NCBI GenBank assembly: GCA_023136775.1
Contig: JAGLQO010000008.1
Span: 1 to 46,946, forward strand
Length of the DNA stretch: 46,946 nt
Direction of reading: 5' to 3'
DNA from: Candidatus Pacearchaeota archaeon
GTDB taxonomy: Archaea > Nanobdellota > Nanobdellia > Pacearchaeales > GW2011-AR1
Of the stretch, positions 30,003 through 39,337 are shown in pieces; the stretch's first letter is position 1, and each line of letters opens with the position of its first letter. The notes under the pieces were generated by a model that worked only from the letters and a program-made list of their open reading frames with translations, was not told where the DNA came from and made no database searches. The translations under genes and the position numbers were made by a program.

Positions 30003-30049
30003 TTTGTATTAAAATCAATTTTCTAATAAAAAATTGATTTTAATACAAA
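30003..30049. other. long perfect hairpin
   Basis: tttgtattaaaatcaatttt / aaaattgattttaatacaaa, ~20-bp stem, 7-nt loop. Confidence 0.85.
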
Positions 30050-30230
30050 CAATACAAGGCGAAATTAAATTTCTTTACGGCGCCGTCCAGAGGACAAGCC
30101 TTTAACCTAAAATCTAATTCCGCAAATACATTATTTCGCTCCTTAATCGCGATTTTAATTATTTCCAATCCTGAAAAAACAAATTAGCGACGAGAGTAAC
30201 TGTTTTAAACTCAGCTTTATTACTTTTTTT

Positions 30231-31418
30231 ATGAAGCAAGAATATGAGCTATTAGCGCCAGTTGGAAATTTTAGAAATTTATATGCGGCAATAGAAGCTG
30301 GGTGTGACGCGGTATACTTTGGGATTAGGGGCTTTAATATGAGGGCTACTGCTAAGAATTTTACTCTTAGAGACTTGCCAAGAATTAGAAAAATTTGTAA
30401 TGAATCTAAAAGAAAAGTAAAAATGTATTTGACGCTGAATACTGTAATGTACGAAGAAGATCAGGAAAAATTGGAAAGAATTATTAAAGGTATATGTGGG
30501 AAAGTTGATGCTGTGATTTGTGTTGATATGTCAGTTATTGGACTATGTAAAAAATATAAAATTCCATTTCATATTTCTACTCAAGCTTCAATTTCTAATT
30601 TGGCTTCAGCAAAATTTTATAAAAAACTCGGGGCTGAACGAGTTGTTTTGGCTAGAGAATTAAATCTTAAACAAATTAAAAAAATATCTAAATCTATTGA
30701 GGTTGAATGTTTCATTCATGGGGCTATGTGTGTTGCTGTTTCGGGAAGATGTTTTATGTCTGAGTACTCTCAGGGGCTGTCAGCTAACAAGGGGCAATGT
30801 GCACAACTTTGTCGAAGGTCTTGGAATATTAAAGATGATGCTGGGAATGAATTGAAGTTAGAAAATAATAGAGTTATGTCTGCTAAAGATTTGTGTACTT
30901 TGCCGTTTATTGAAAAAATGAAAGAAGCTGGAATTACTAGTTTTAAGATTGAGGGGCGAAATCGGAGTGCGGAATATGTGTATACCGTTGTTTCGGAATA
31001 TAGAAAGGCTCTTGATAAAAAATTAACTCGAGAAGAAATTGTTCAGGGAATTGCTAATTTGAAAAAAGTTTACAATCGTGGATTTAGTTCTGGATTTTAT
31101 TTGAAGATGCCAACGGCTGACGATTTTTCTTTTTCAGAACATGGCGACCAAGAGGAGCGAAAAGAATTTGTTGGGAAAATTTACAAGTATTGGCCGAGGG
31201 CGAAAGTTTGTTCTTTGAAAATGAATTCTGGGAAATTGAAAGTTGGGGAAGAAGTTTATTTGATTTCTAATAATGCTCCAATAAAACGGGTGAAGGTTAA
31301 GTCGATTCAACTAGAGGGGAGAGATGTTAAATCAATTAAGAAGGGTGACGATGTTGGAATTGATTTTGGAGTTCGGGCTTTGAATGGAACCGAAGTTTAC
31401 AAAATTAATAAGGTTTGA
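30231..31418 (+). CDS. peptidase U32 family protein
   Basis: LLAPVGNFRNLYAAIEAGCDAVYFG, CFIHGAMCVAVSGRCFMSEY, SAKDLCTLPFI. Confidence 0.95.
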   Translation: MKQEYELLAPVGNFRNLYAAIEAGCDAVYFGIRGFNMRATAKNFTLRDLPRIRKICNESKRKVKMYLTLNTVMYEEDQEKLERIIKGICGKVDAVICVDMSVIGLCKKYKIPFHISTQASISNLASAKFYKKLGAERVVLARELNLKQIKKISKSIEVECFIHGAMCVAVSGRCFMSEYSQGLSANKGQCAQLCRRSWNIKDDAGNELKLENNRVMSAKDLCTLPFIEKMKEAGITSFKIEGRNRSAEYVYTVVSEYRKALDKKLTREEIVQGIANLKKVYNRGFSSGFYLKMPTADDFSFSEHGDQEERKEFVGKIYKYWPRAKVCSLKMNSGKLKVGEEVYLISNNAPIKRVKVKSIQLEGRDVKSIKKGDDVGIDFGVRALNGTEVYKINKV

Positions 31419-31581
31419 TTTTGTAGTTGGGGGAGGCGAGTTGGAAGTAATTAGTTCGCTTCGCTCGTAGTTAGTAGTGGGATGCATTGTTGCGCTCTTT
31501 AGTCGCGCTTTTCGTATTGGGCTATTGATTTGGATTTTAATGGATGAAAAGGTTTAATAATAAAAAGTTCTTGAGATTATT

Positions 31582-32070
31582 ATGGTAAATAAGACTGCTT
31601 TGACGATTATTGTTAGTATTATCTTGACTGTGATTATGATTTCTTTGGTTAATGTTGGGACTAGCATTGTATTAACTGAGCCTGAGCATAGTGATTATTG
31701 CGATGAGTCTGAAATGATATGGAAAGAGAATATGACTGATAGCGAAAGAGAGGCTCAAAGAGTTGCGAGTAATGAATGCAGTGACGCTTATCAGGAAGCT
31801 AGAAAACCATATAATCAATATAGGTATTATATTTTCGCTGGGATTGGATTTGTTTTACTTCTAGTTGGATTATTTTTTAAGGAAAACATTATTCAATTAA
31901 CTGGTTTAGCCGCTGGGGGAATTTTAGTCGCTGAAGGAATTGTTATTAATTTAGAAAATAAAGGAATTGTGTTCTTTTCTTTACTTGCTATTTTGGCTGT
32001 CTTTGGAGTTGTGGCTTATCGAGTAATTCATAGACACGAAGAACCAAAGAAAGTTTCTAAGAAAAAATAA
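31582..32070 (+). CDS. membrane protein
   Basis: Four hydrophobic segments. Confidence 0.55.
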   Translation: MVNKTALTIIVSIILTVIMISLVNVGTSIVLTEPEHSDYCDESEMIWKENMTDSEREAQRVASNECSDAYQEARKPYNQYRYYIFAGIGFVLLLVGLFFKENIIQLTGLAAGGILVAEGIVINLENKGIVFFSLLAILAVFGVVAYRVIHRHEEPKKVSKKK

Positions 32071-32322
32071 AGTTGTATATTTGATTTAGAGTGGGAAGAT
32101 ATTAAGGCAATTTGGCTCACGGATTTTCACGAATGACTTCGTCATTCACAGATTAAGGCAATGACTTTGAGAGTGTTGGAGCGTTAGCGATTAAATGGAC
32201 AAGTCGGGAGCGTCGGTGGTTGGTTTGGTTGGAAGGTGAGATGAGTGGAATGAGACGCAGTCGAATGGAGGGAATTGAGCTATTATATATTATCGAAACT
32301 TTAGTTTCGACTAATGACGCGA

Positions 32323-32853
32323 TTAATGTTTCTTGTAAAAGATTATTCCGCTAATTAAAATTATTCCGCCTAAAAGAAATCCTGCTAACACATCTGTTAA
32401 CCAATGAACTCTCAAATAAATACGGGTAAACCCGCTGATTATGGATGCTAGTATTGCTGCAAAAATGATTGAGATTTTTGTACAGTGTAAATTTTTCTTT
32501 TTCTTTATTATCTCTAATATGAGGAATGCCAACAATCCAAAAAATACAACCGCAATTGTTGCGTGACCGCTAGGAAATGATGGACTGGCTTCTTCCAAGA
32601 TGGCATTTAATGGACGGGTTCTATTAAAAAAGAACTTGAATCCTTTAATTAAAATCGCAGCAATTCCCATTATCGAGATGAAAAATACACCTTCTCGTTT
32701 TTTGTTTTTAATAAAAAATATTGCTGCTATTAAAACTGAAACTACGATTAGAATTACTGGGTCTAATGCTATGTCAATTATTTCTGAAAGAAAAGTAAGT
32801 GAAGAATTTTCCACTTCTTGCATAAAAATATTCACAGCCTTGTCTAAACCCAT
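32323..32853 (-). CDS. PAP2-family phosphatase
   Basis: KFFFNRTRP, PSFPSGHA, RIYLRVHWLTDVLAG. Confidence 0.92.
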   Translation of the reverse strand: MGLDKAVNIFMQEVENSSLTFLSEIIDIALDPVILIVVSVLIAAIFFIKNKKREGVFFISIMGIAAILIKGFKFFFNRTRPLNAILEEASPSFPSGHATIAVVFFGLLAFLILEIIKKKKNLHCTKISIIFAAILASIISGFTRIYLRVHWLTDVLAGFLLGGIILISGIIFYKKH

Positions 32854-33021
32854 ACTAATTATAACGGTGGAATATTAATAAACCCTTAGGTGTAAATCTT
32901 TCTAGATTTACGGACTGGGGTATGGGGACGGTGGATGGAGGTACTAATTAAGTAAACATTGGTTTACGATTTATCTTTGGGACATTGTTGCGTCGTTTTT
33001 CGACGCTTATTTTGATGATTT

Positions 33022-33708
33022 TTAATAACGATGAAATATTAATAAACCCTTGTCGTCGAAGACGTAAAGTGTATCGCCTGCGTCGTTCCAGATGTGTGAG
33101 AATGATTTTTCTAGGATTTCTTTTGGCTCGATTGATTCTTTGTATATGTGGGTTGCATCGTCTTTAATTAAAACCTCTAAAGTTATTTTACAATTATTTT
33201 TTAATTTTAGACTTTCTGGTTCTTTGAATTTAAATTCAACTATTTCTAGACAATTTGAATTTATTGATTTTTTCCAGATTCCTAGTTCATTCATTCTTGC
33301 AAACTCTTCACTTTCAAACATCTCATTATAAAATTCATCTTTTTCGTAATAATATAATGACGCGAGTCCTCTTCTTAATATTTCTGCGTTAATATTTTCC
33401 TTATCTAATATAATATAACCTAAAGTTCTACTGTATTTATCTTGGCCGTAAGATTTTATATTTACTGTTTTGTTGAGAATCTTTCCAGATAAAAATTCTA
33501 CAGCTTCTAGGCTTCCTTTCATGGACTTTTCTGGGGTATTGAGTCCTTTGAGTCTAATCCTCATTCCAGAGGAAGTTTCAACTGTATCTCCGTCAATTAT
33601 TCGTGAAATTTTAACCTCAATTAATTCAGTTTCAGCGTCAGTGATTTGATAATAAAAAATGCCTGATGTTACAAACAAAATCGCCAAAATTACATGTTTT
33701 AATTGCAT
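33022..33708 (-). CDS. thermonuclease (SNase) with C-terminal extension
   Basis: RIIDGDTVETSSGMRIRLKGLNTPE, YSRTLGYIIL; N-terminal signal/TM. Confidence 0.85.
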   Translation of the reverse strand: MQLKHVILAILFVTSGIFYYQITDAETELIEVKISRIIDGDTVETSSGMRIRLKGLNTPEKSMKGSLEAVEFLSGKILNKTVNIKSYGQDKYSRTLGYIILDKENINAEILRRGLASLYYYEKDEFYNEMFESEEFARMNELGIWKKSINSNCLEIVEFKFKEPESLKLKNNCKITLEVLIKDDATHIYKESIEPKEILEKSFSHIWNDAGDTLYVFDDKGLLIFHRY

Positions 33709-33758
33709 AAAATATTAAGCACAGTAAGGTTTAAAAGGGTAATTTTTATTGATGTAAT

Positions 33759-34067
33759 ATGACAACAGTAAGGATTAAACTGCAAAGTGTTGAGATCGAT
33801 AAATTGAATGGAGTTATCGATCGAATAAAAACAATCGCTAGCGGTGCGGGTATTCCAATTGCTGGACCAATACCTTTGCCAACAAAGCGTTTGAAGGTGA
33901 CTACTCGTAAGTCTCCATGTGGTGACGGTACAGCAACATTTGACAGATATGAAATGAGAATCCATAAGCGAATTATTGATATCCCAGCAAATGATAAAAT
34001 TTTACATTCTATTATGAGGATTTCAGTACCGAGGACGGTCAAAATCAAAATCGAAATGGTCGATTAA
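33759..34067 (+). CDS. rps10: ribosomal protein S10 (uS10)
   Basis: VRIKLQSVEIDKLN...GPIPLPTKRLKVTTRKSPCGDGTATFDRYEMRIHKRIIDI. Confidence 0.97.
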   Translation: MTTVRIKLQSVEIDKLNGVIDRIKTIASGAGIPIAGPIPLPTKRLKVTTRKSPCGDGTATFDRYEMRIHKRIIDIPANDKILHSIMRISVPRTVKIKIEMVD

Positions 34068-34165
34068 GGTTTTTAGCGAAAATTTCTTTGTAAAAACTTT
34101 TTTATGTATTGATATACACGGCAAAAGTTTTTCCATGCGAAATTTCCTGCTAAAAACCTTAATCG
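34061..34165 (+). terminator. long imperfect hairpin overlapping the rps10 stop codon
   Basis: cgattaaggtttttagc / gctaaaaaccttaatcg 17-bp arms, plus inner aaaaactttt/aaaagttttt. Confidence 0.6.
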
Positions 34166-34219
34166 GTTAAATATTATTTGTTATGTAATTTTGTTTGATT
34201 GTTATTTCTGCTTACTATT

Positions 34220-34315
34220 GCGAACCGCTTACCGACTCGCCGCAGACGGTTCTATATGTTGAGGGAATTTGGTCATTTGACGCGCCCAGTTACGAATCTT
34301 CGGGGCGAAATTCCC
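34220..34315. other. structured intergenic region (possible ncRNA)
   Basis: gaaccg/cggttc and gggaattt/aaattccc enclosing cgccc/ggggcg. Confidence 0.35.
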
Positions 34316-34367
34316 GATTAGGTTATGTAACTTTTAAAAACTAAATCATTTATTTAATAACAGTATT

Positions 34368-34448
34368 GCCCACGTCGCATAACGGTATTGCACAAGACTG
34401 GAACTCTTGGCCCTTCGGGGCGCCCAGGTTCGACTCCTGGCGTGGGCG
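34368..34448 (+). tRNA. tRNA-Ser (GGA)
   Basis: GCCCACG/CGTGGGC acceptor, loop CTGGAAC, long variable arm, G discriminator. Confidence 0.9.
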
Positions 34449-34657
34449 TAGCCCAGCATTTCTAAGAAATGCGCCATGAGCGAACCTCCAGGTTTCCTAA
34501 AAGGACGGCTCAACAAACTAAAGTTTGTGACCCCCGACTTCTGGCGTGGGCGTAGCCCAGCATTTCTAAGAAATGCGCCATGAGCGAACCTCCAGGTTTC
34601 CTAAAAGGACGGCTCAACAAACTAAAGTTTGTGACCCCCGACTTCTGGCGTGGGCGT
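34437..34657 (+). repeat. two perfect 104-bp tandem repeats seeded on the tRNA-Ser 3' end
   Basis: 34437-34540 identical to 34541-34644, followed by a partial third copy ctggcgtgggcgt. Confidence 0.95.
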
Positions 34658-34785
34658 CAGAACAAAGAAGCTGGGCTGCCCAAGCAAGCAATTCGCTTTA
34701 AAGAAAATGCAAATTGTGAGTAGACGAGTGGTATAGGCGTTTAGATTTTAGATGCATTTTTATAACATGTTGTCAGCATACAAGA

Positions 34786-35961
34786 ATGAATGTGTTTGAT
34801 TTTTTTAGAAGGAAGGCTGAGAGAAATGAAGTCAAAGAAGAAATTATAAAAAAACTTATCTTTTCTGAAATCGAAAAATGGATTGAAAAGGAAACACTGG
34901 AAAAGAAGGGGAAGGAAAAAGATGTTATATTTCTTATTAAAGAAAAGAATCTGCATTTTAATAATAAGATTAAAGAAAAAATAATTCTTTTAAAAAAGTT
35001 TGACCTTAAATTAAAAAAGGAGGGAGAAAGAGTCATAAATATCGTAAATAATAATCGAAATATTTATATCGAATTCTTAGAAAAATTAATTGAAAAACTG
35101 AATAATATGGAGGAAACTGATCTTGAAAAATTAATCGAGATAATAAATGATATATTTTCTGATTTTAATAAAAAATCGTTTAAGAGTTATGAACGGACCA
35201 CTTACCTAATTGGGAAAGAAATGTTGAATATAAAAACAAGTTTAGCATTATTTTCTAAGGATATTTTAGAAATATTTGATGAAAACAAATTTCTTATAAA
35301 TTTTTCTAAGGATATTTTAATAATCAAAAAAGAAATGAGTCTAATAATTTCCATTGATGAGAACTTGAATAATATCAATAAAAATGAGTCTAATTTGGCA
35401 AAAAAGATTGAAGAAAAGGAAAACAAGAAAAAAGATTTAAATCGAAATTTAGAAGAGACCAAAAATGATTCAGCTTATCTGAAAAATTTAGATAAAAGAA
35501 AGGAAATCGGAATCCTTAAAGAAACACTAGAAAGGGATATTTCTAGGCTAAAACAAATTATAGATTTTAAATCATTGGCAAGTTTTTTTCATATCAATTC
35601 AAAAAAGATGAATATAATTAAAGATTACAGGGAACATTTTCGGGCAAATTTCGAAAAAGATAATGGGGAAATCATAATTGAATTATTAACTGAGGCTGAA
35701 CCTGGTAATGATTCAATTATAGAAGAAATAAAAGAAATTAATATGAAAAGAATGAAGATGAAAAATGAAGATGAAAAATTAGACGAAGATGAGATTGAAA
35801 AAATTTCTTCTGAGATAAAAAGAATTGATTACGAGATTGAAAAAATAAAAGCAGATAATGATAAAGAAGAAAAACGATATGAAAAATTAGAAAGAAATAG
35901 GGAGGAATCGATTAAGAAATTGAAAGAAAGTTTGAAAACACTAAATGTTGAACTTATTTAA
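34786..35961 (+). CDS. long coiled-coil protein
   Basis: 391 aa, extended E/K-rich heptads. Confidence 0.6.
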   Translation: MNVFDFFRRKAERNEVKEEIIKKLIFSEIEKWIEKETLEKKGKEKDVIFLIKEKNLHFNNKIKEKIILLKKFDLKLKKEGERVINIVNNNRNIYIEFLEKLIEKLNNMEETDLEKLIEIINDIFSDFNKKSFKSYERTTYLIGKEMLNIKTSLALFSKDILEIFDENKFLINFSKDILIIKKEMSLIISIDENLNNINKNESNLAKKIEEKENKKKDLNRNLEETKNDSAYLKNLDKRKEIGILKETLERDISRLKQIIDFKSLASFFHINSKKMNIIKDYREHFRANFEKDNGEIIIELLTEAEPGNDSIIEEIKEINMKRMKMKNEDEKLDEDEIEKISSEIKRIDYEIEKIKADNDKEEKRYEKLERNREESIKKLKESLKTLNVELI

Positions 35962-36014
35962 ATTTTTAATATTCTTTTCCAAACCCTTATAAATCCAATC
36001 TCCAAATTTAATTC

Positions 36015-36197
36015 ATGACAAAATCATTGGTAATTAACGCAGGTTCTAGTTCGATTAAGTTCCAAGTTTTCGAAGATGAGACTTCAATTCTTTCTGGTTT
36101 ATGCAACGCAATTGGTTTAGAAAATTCTAATATTAAAATATTTGTAATTCCAACAGATGAAGAGCTTCAAATGGTTCGAAATGCCAAGTTATTGTAA
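36015..36197 (+). pseudogene. ackA: internally deleted acetate kinase remnant
   Basis: N-terminal SLVINAGSSSIKFQVFED...LSGL joined to C-terminal FVIPTDEELQMVRNAKLL. Confidence 0.75.
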
Positions 36198-36229
36198 AAT
36201 AATAAAAAGGGAAGTTGCTAATTTATTTC

Positions 36230-37984
36230 ATGAAGACTAATTGGGAATTTGAATCTTTGAACGGAGATTTTGTTGAAGACAGAAAATTAATCGAGAAAGC
36301 ATTTGATGATTTTGTTTTGGATTGGGAAAATAATTCTAAGTATTTAGAATCTAGTGAAGAATTGAAGAGCGTGTTGGATGATTATGAATATTTAATTAAA
36401 AAATTTGACAATTGTGGAACTGAGGGTTATTACTACTGGTTAAAGCAAGAGCTTGATAAAAATGATATAAATACTCGTAGTAAATTCATGCAAGCAGAAG
36501 AATTTTCCATAAAACAATCAAACAAAATTTTATTTTTTGAAATAACTTTAAGTAAAATATCAAAAGAAAAACAAATTGAATTTTTGAATGATAAAAATTT
36601 GTTTGAATATAAAAACTTCTTGAAAAATATTTTTGATAATTCTAAACATATATTATCAGTTAAAGAGGAAAAAATATTATCATTAAAAAGTTCTGGCTCA
36701 TATTCTATGTGGGTTAAAATGGTGGAATCCCTTTTATCAAAAGAATTAAGAGTTGTCGACGGAAAAGAAATGACTTACCCTGAATTAATTAACACTATGA
36801 GATCTACAAAAAAAGATATCCGAGATTTGGCAAACAAAGAATTTGAAAATATTATGAGGAAATATGAAGATATAGCAGAGGTTGAATTAAACGCAGTTTT
36901 GGAAAATATAAAAGTTGATAACGAACTCAGGGGATTTAATCGTTTTGACGAAAGTAGAATTAAGAAAGATGGTATTGATTTTGAATTTATAGATTCCATT
37001 CTTGAGGCAATCAAGGATAAATTTAGTATTTCTAAAAGATATTATTCTTTAATTGCGAAATTAATTGGTCAAGAAAAAATTGGATATCACGAACGAAATG
37101 TCGAGACTGGAAAAATTAACAAAAAATATTCATATGAGGAAGGAATTACTATGGTAAAAAAAGTTTTTTCAAATTTAGATAATGAATTTTTAGATATATT
37201 CAATAATATGATTGAAGAAGGTAGATTGGACGCATTTCCAAAAAAAGGTAAAAATGGAGGAGCGTTTTGTGTTCATTGGAGAAAAAATGATCCAGTTTAT
37301 GTTTTGCTTAATCATACTGGAGACATGAGAGATGTTACAACTCTTGCTCATGAAATGGGGCATGCTATTAATGATTCAATAATGACACAAAAAGAAAATG
37401 CATTAAACTACGAAACTCCAAAGGCCACAGCCGAAGTTGCTTCAATTTTTATGGAAGATTTTGTATTCGAAGAAATTTTAAAAACAGCAAATGAAGAAGA
37501 AAAGTTTTGTCTTTTAATAAAAAAAATTGGCGAAGAAATTTCAAGTATTCATAGACAAGTATCACTTTATTTATTTGAGTTAGAAATTCATAAAATTTAC
37601 AAAGAAGAAGGCTATTTATCAAAAACTAGAATTGGCGAAATTTTTGTTAAAAACATGTCTAACTATTTAGGGGAAAATGTTACTATGAAAAATGCAAATC
37701 TTTGGTGGATTTACTGGGGACATATTAGAATGTATTTTTATGTTTATTCTTATGCTTCTGGGGCACTAATTTCAAAAGCAATGCAATCAAAATACAGAAA
37801 AGATAACTCTTTTATGAAATATATTAAAGAATTTTTAAGAACAGGTGGATCAAGCACCCCAAGAGAAATTTTTGAAAAAATGGGAATAAAAATTAATAAG
37901 GAATTTTTCATTGACGGACTTTTAGAGATTGAAAAGAATTTGGATAAGGCAGAAAAACTTGCTAAAGATTTAGGTAAAATATGA
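36230..37984 (+). CDS. M3-family oligoendopeptidase (PepF-like)
   Basis: LAHEMGHAINDSI (HExxH) plus downstream TAEVASIFMEDFV. Confidence 0.93.
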   Translation: MKTNWEFESLNGDFVEDRKLIEKAFDDFVLDWENNSKYLESSEELKSVLDDYEYLIKKFDNCGTEGYYYWLKQELDKNDINTRSKFMQAEEFSIKQSNKILFFEITLSKISKEKQIEFLNDKNLFEYKNFLKNIFDNSKHILSVKEEKILSLKSSGSYSMWVKMVESLLSKELRVVDGKEMTYPELINTMRSTKKDIRDLANKEFENIMRKYEDIAEVELNAVLENIKVDNELRGFNRFDESRIKKDGIDFEFIDSILEAIKDKFSISKRYYSLIAKLIGQEKIGYHERNVETGKINKKYSYEEGITMVKKVFSNLDNEFLDIFNNMIEEGRLDAFPKKGKNGGAFCVHWRKNDPVYVLLNHTGDMRDVTTLAHEMGHAINDSIMTQKENALNYETPKATAEVASIFMEDFVFEEILKTANEEEKFCLLIKKIGEEISSIHRQVSLYLFELEIHKIYKEEGYLSKTRIGEIFVKNMSNYLGENVTMKNANLWWIYWGHIRMYFYVYSYASGALISKAMQSKYRKDNSFMKYIKEFLRTGGSSTPREIFEKMGIKINKEFFIDGLLEIEKNLDKAEKLAKDLGKI

Positions 37985-38022
37985 CTACAAACTTTTTTAT
38001 ACTGCGTCGTCGTTAAATTGGC

Positions 38023-38943
38023 ATGAATAGGGTTGGTTTAGTTTTAAGTGGTGGTGGAGCTAGAGGTTTTGCCCATGTTGGAATAATAAAAATTTTAAAT
38101 GAGTTAAAAGTAAAACCTGTTTGCATTTCTGGTTGTAGTATGGGAGCAATAATTGGAGTTCTTTATTGTCTTGGTCACGATGGAAAAAATATTGAGAAGA
38201 TGATTAATGAATTAACATTAAAAAATATTCTTAGAATCTCTTTTAGTCATGGAGGAAATGGAAGCAGAATAGAAACATATCTTAACAAACTATTTGAGAA
38301 TAAAAATTTTGAAGATTTGGAAATTCCGCTTTATATTAATGCTGTGGATATAGAATCTAGTGAAGAGATAATTTTTGATAGGGGAAATTTGGCAAAAGCT
38401 GTTCGGGCAAGTATCGCGATTCCTGGTATGTTTAAACCTGCAATTATTAATAATAGGTTCTTGGTCGACGGTGGGGTAAAAAACAATATTCCATTACAGG
38501 TGTTATTAGATCAAAAAATTGATAAAATAATAACAGTAAATGCTGGACCAAATAAAATAGCTGATAGCGTTTTAGAAACTGCATCCGATGAAGAAAATAA
38601 AAGAAAACTTCCTCATTTATCAAAGGTGTTGATAAAATCTCTACTTATTATGCAGTCCAATGAACATATGATTAATTATTCTAAAGATAATTCTGACCTT
38701 TTCATCGTCCCTGATTTGAAAACATATACTTTAATTGATTTTGTGAAACATAGAGCTATTATCAAAATTGGCGAGAAAGAGGCTAGGAAGAATAAAAAGA
38801 GAATTGAAAGAATATTCAAACATGGAAAAGTTAGAACGTTCCTTAATAAATCAGTTCCTGTGAAAAATCCAATAAATAAAAATAAAATGACTCTTCTTTT
38901 TAATGCTCTTAAAGGGGATGATTTTTATAATTCTCGTCGGTAG
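38023..38943 (+). CDS. patatin-like phospholipase
   Basis: LSGGGARGFAHVG, GCSMGA, DGGVKNN. Confidence 0.95.
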   Translation: MNRVGLVLSGGGARGFAHVGIIKILNELKVKPVCISGCSMGAIIGVLYCLGHDGKNIEKMINELTLKNILRISFSHGGNGSRIETYLNKLFENKNFEDLEIPLYINAVDIESSEEIIFDRGNLAKAVRASIAIPGMFKPAIINNRFLVDGGVKNNIPLQVLLDQKIDKIITVNAGPNKIADSVLETASDEENKRKLPHLSKVLIKSLLIMQSNEHMINYSKDNSDLFIVPDLKTYTLIDFVKHRAIIKIGEKEARKNKKRIERIFKHGKVRTFLNKSVPVKNPINKNKMTLLFNALKGDDFYNSRR

Positions 38944-38998
38944 TAAATTACAATTTAGATTTCTTTTTTAAAAATAAGCATATTTGTTAGATAATAAG

Positions 38999-39079
38999 CG
39001 CCCGTACCCCGAGTCGAACGGGGATGCCCGTAAGGGCCCGGTGTTCTAGACCGGTGCAATACCGTTATGCGATACGGGC
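38999..39079 (-). tRNA. tRNA-Ser-like, anticodon reads AGA
   Basis: GCCCGTA/TACGGGC acceptor, CCGGT-CTAGAAC-ACCGG anticodon arm, long variable arm GCCCTTACGGGC, G discriminator. Confidence 0.75.
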
Positions 39080-39124
39080 TTAATGACTGTAAAACCTCTC
39101 TTTTGTTTATAAAACTAACGAAAG

Positions 39125-39337
39125 ATGATGGCACAAAAAGAAGAAACAAGAGAAATAACAATAACTATTAAAGTTAATAAATGTATAACCGTCGGAGAAA
39201 TTCAAAAGTGGCTCGAAGACAATCATATTTTTTCTAAATGTTTTTTTCGGAAAAATGAACCGAGGGTTTCGTCATCTCTTCCCTCGGTTTCTACTCAAAC
39301 AAATAATTTCGCGGAGGATTTAGTTAATGGAATTTGA
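39125..39337 (+). CDS. small protein, candidate proviral early gene
   Basis: TATA-like tttataaaa ~25 nt before ATG; overlaps next ORF. Confidence 0.5.
   Translation: MMAQKEETREITITIKVNKCITVGEIQKWLEDNHIFSKCFFRKNEPRVSSSLPSVSTQTNNFAEDLVNGI

Noticed and set aside
32130-32310. Small palindromes (gaatgacttcgtcattc, tcgaaactttagtttcga) as regulatory elements
   Set aside because: They lie between convergent genes and are most simply terminators or intergenic structure.
33699-34048. ORFs antisense to uS10 (33699-33965, 33746-34048)
   Set aside because: Shadow ORFs opposite a clear ribosomal protein gene.
34437-34657. CRISPR array
   Set aside because: Only two directly abutting 104-bp units with no spacers; no cas genes seen.
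34449-34657. Additional tRNA genes
   Set aside because: Units share only the tRNA 3' tail; no anticodon arm or full cloverleaf.
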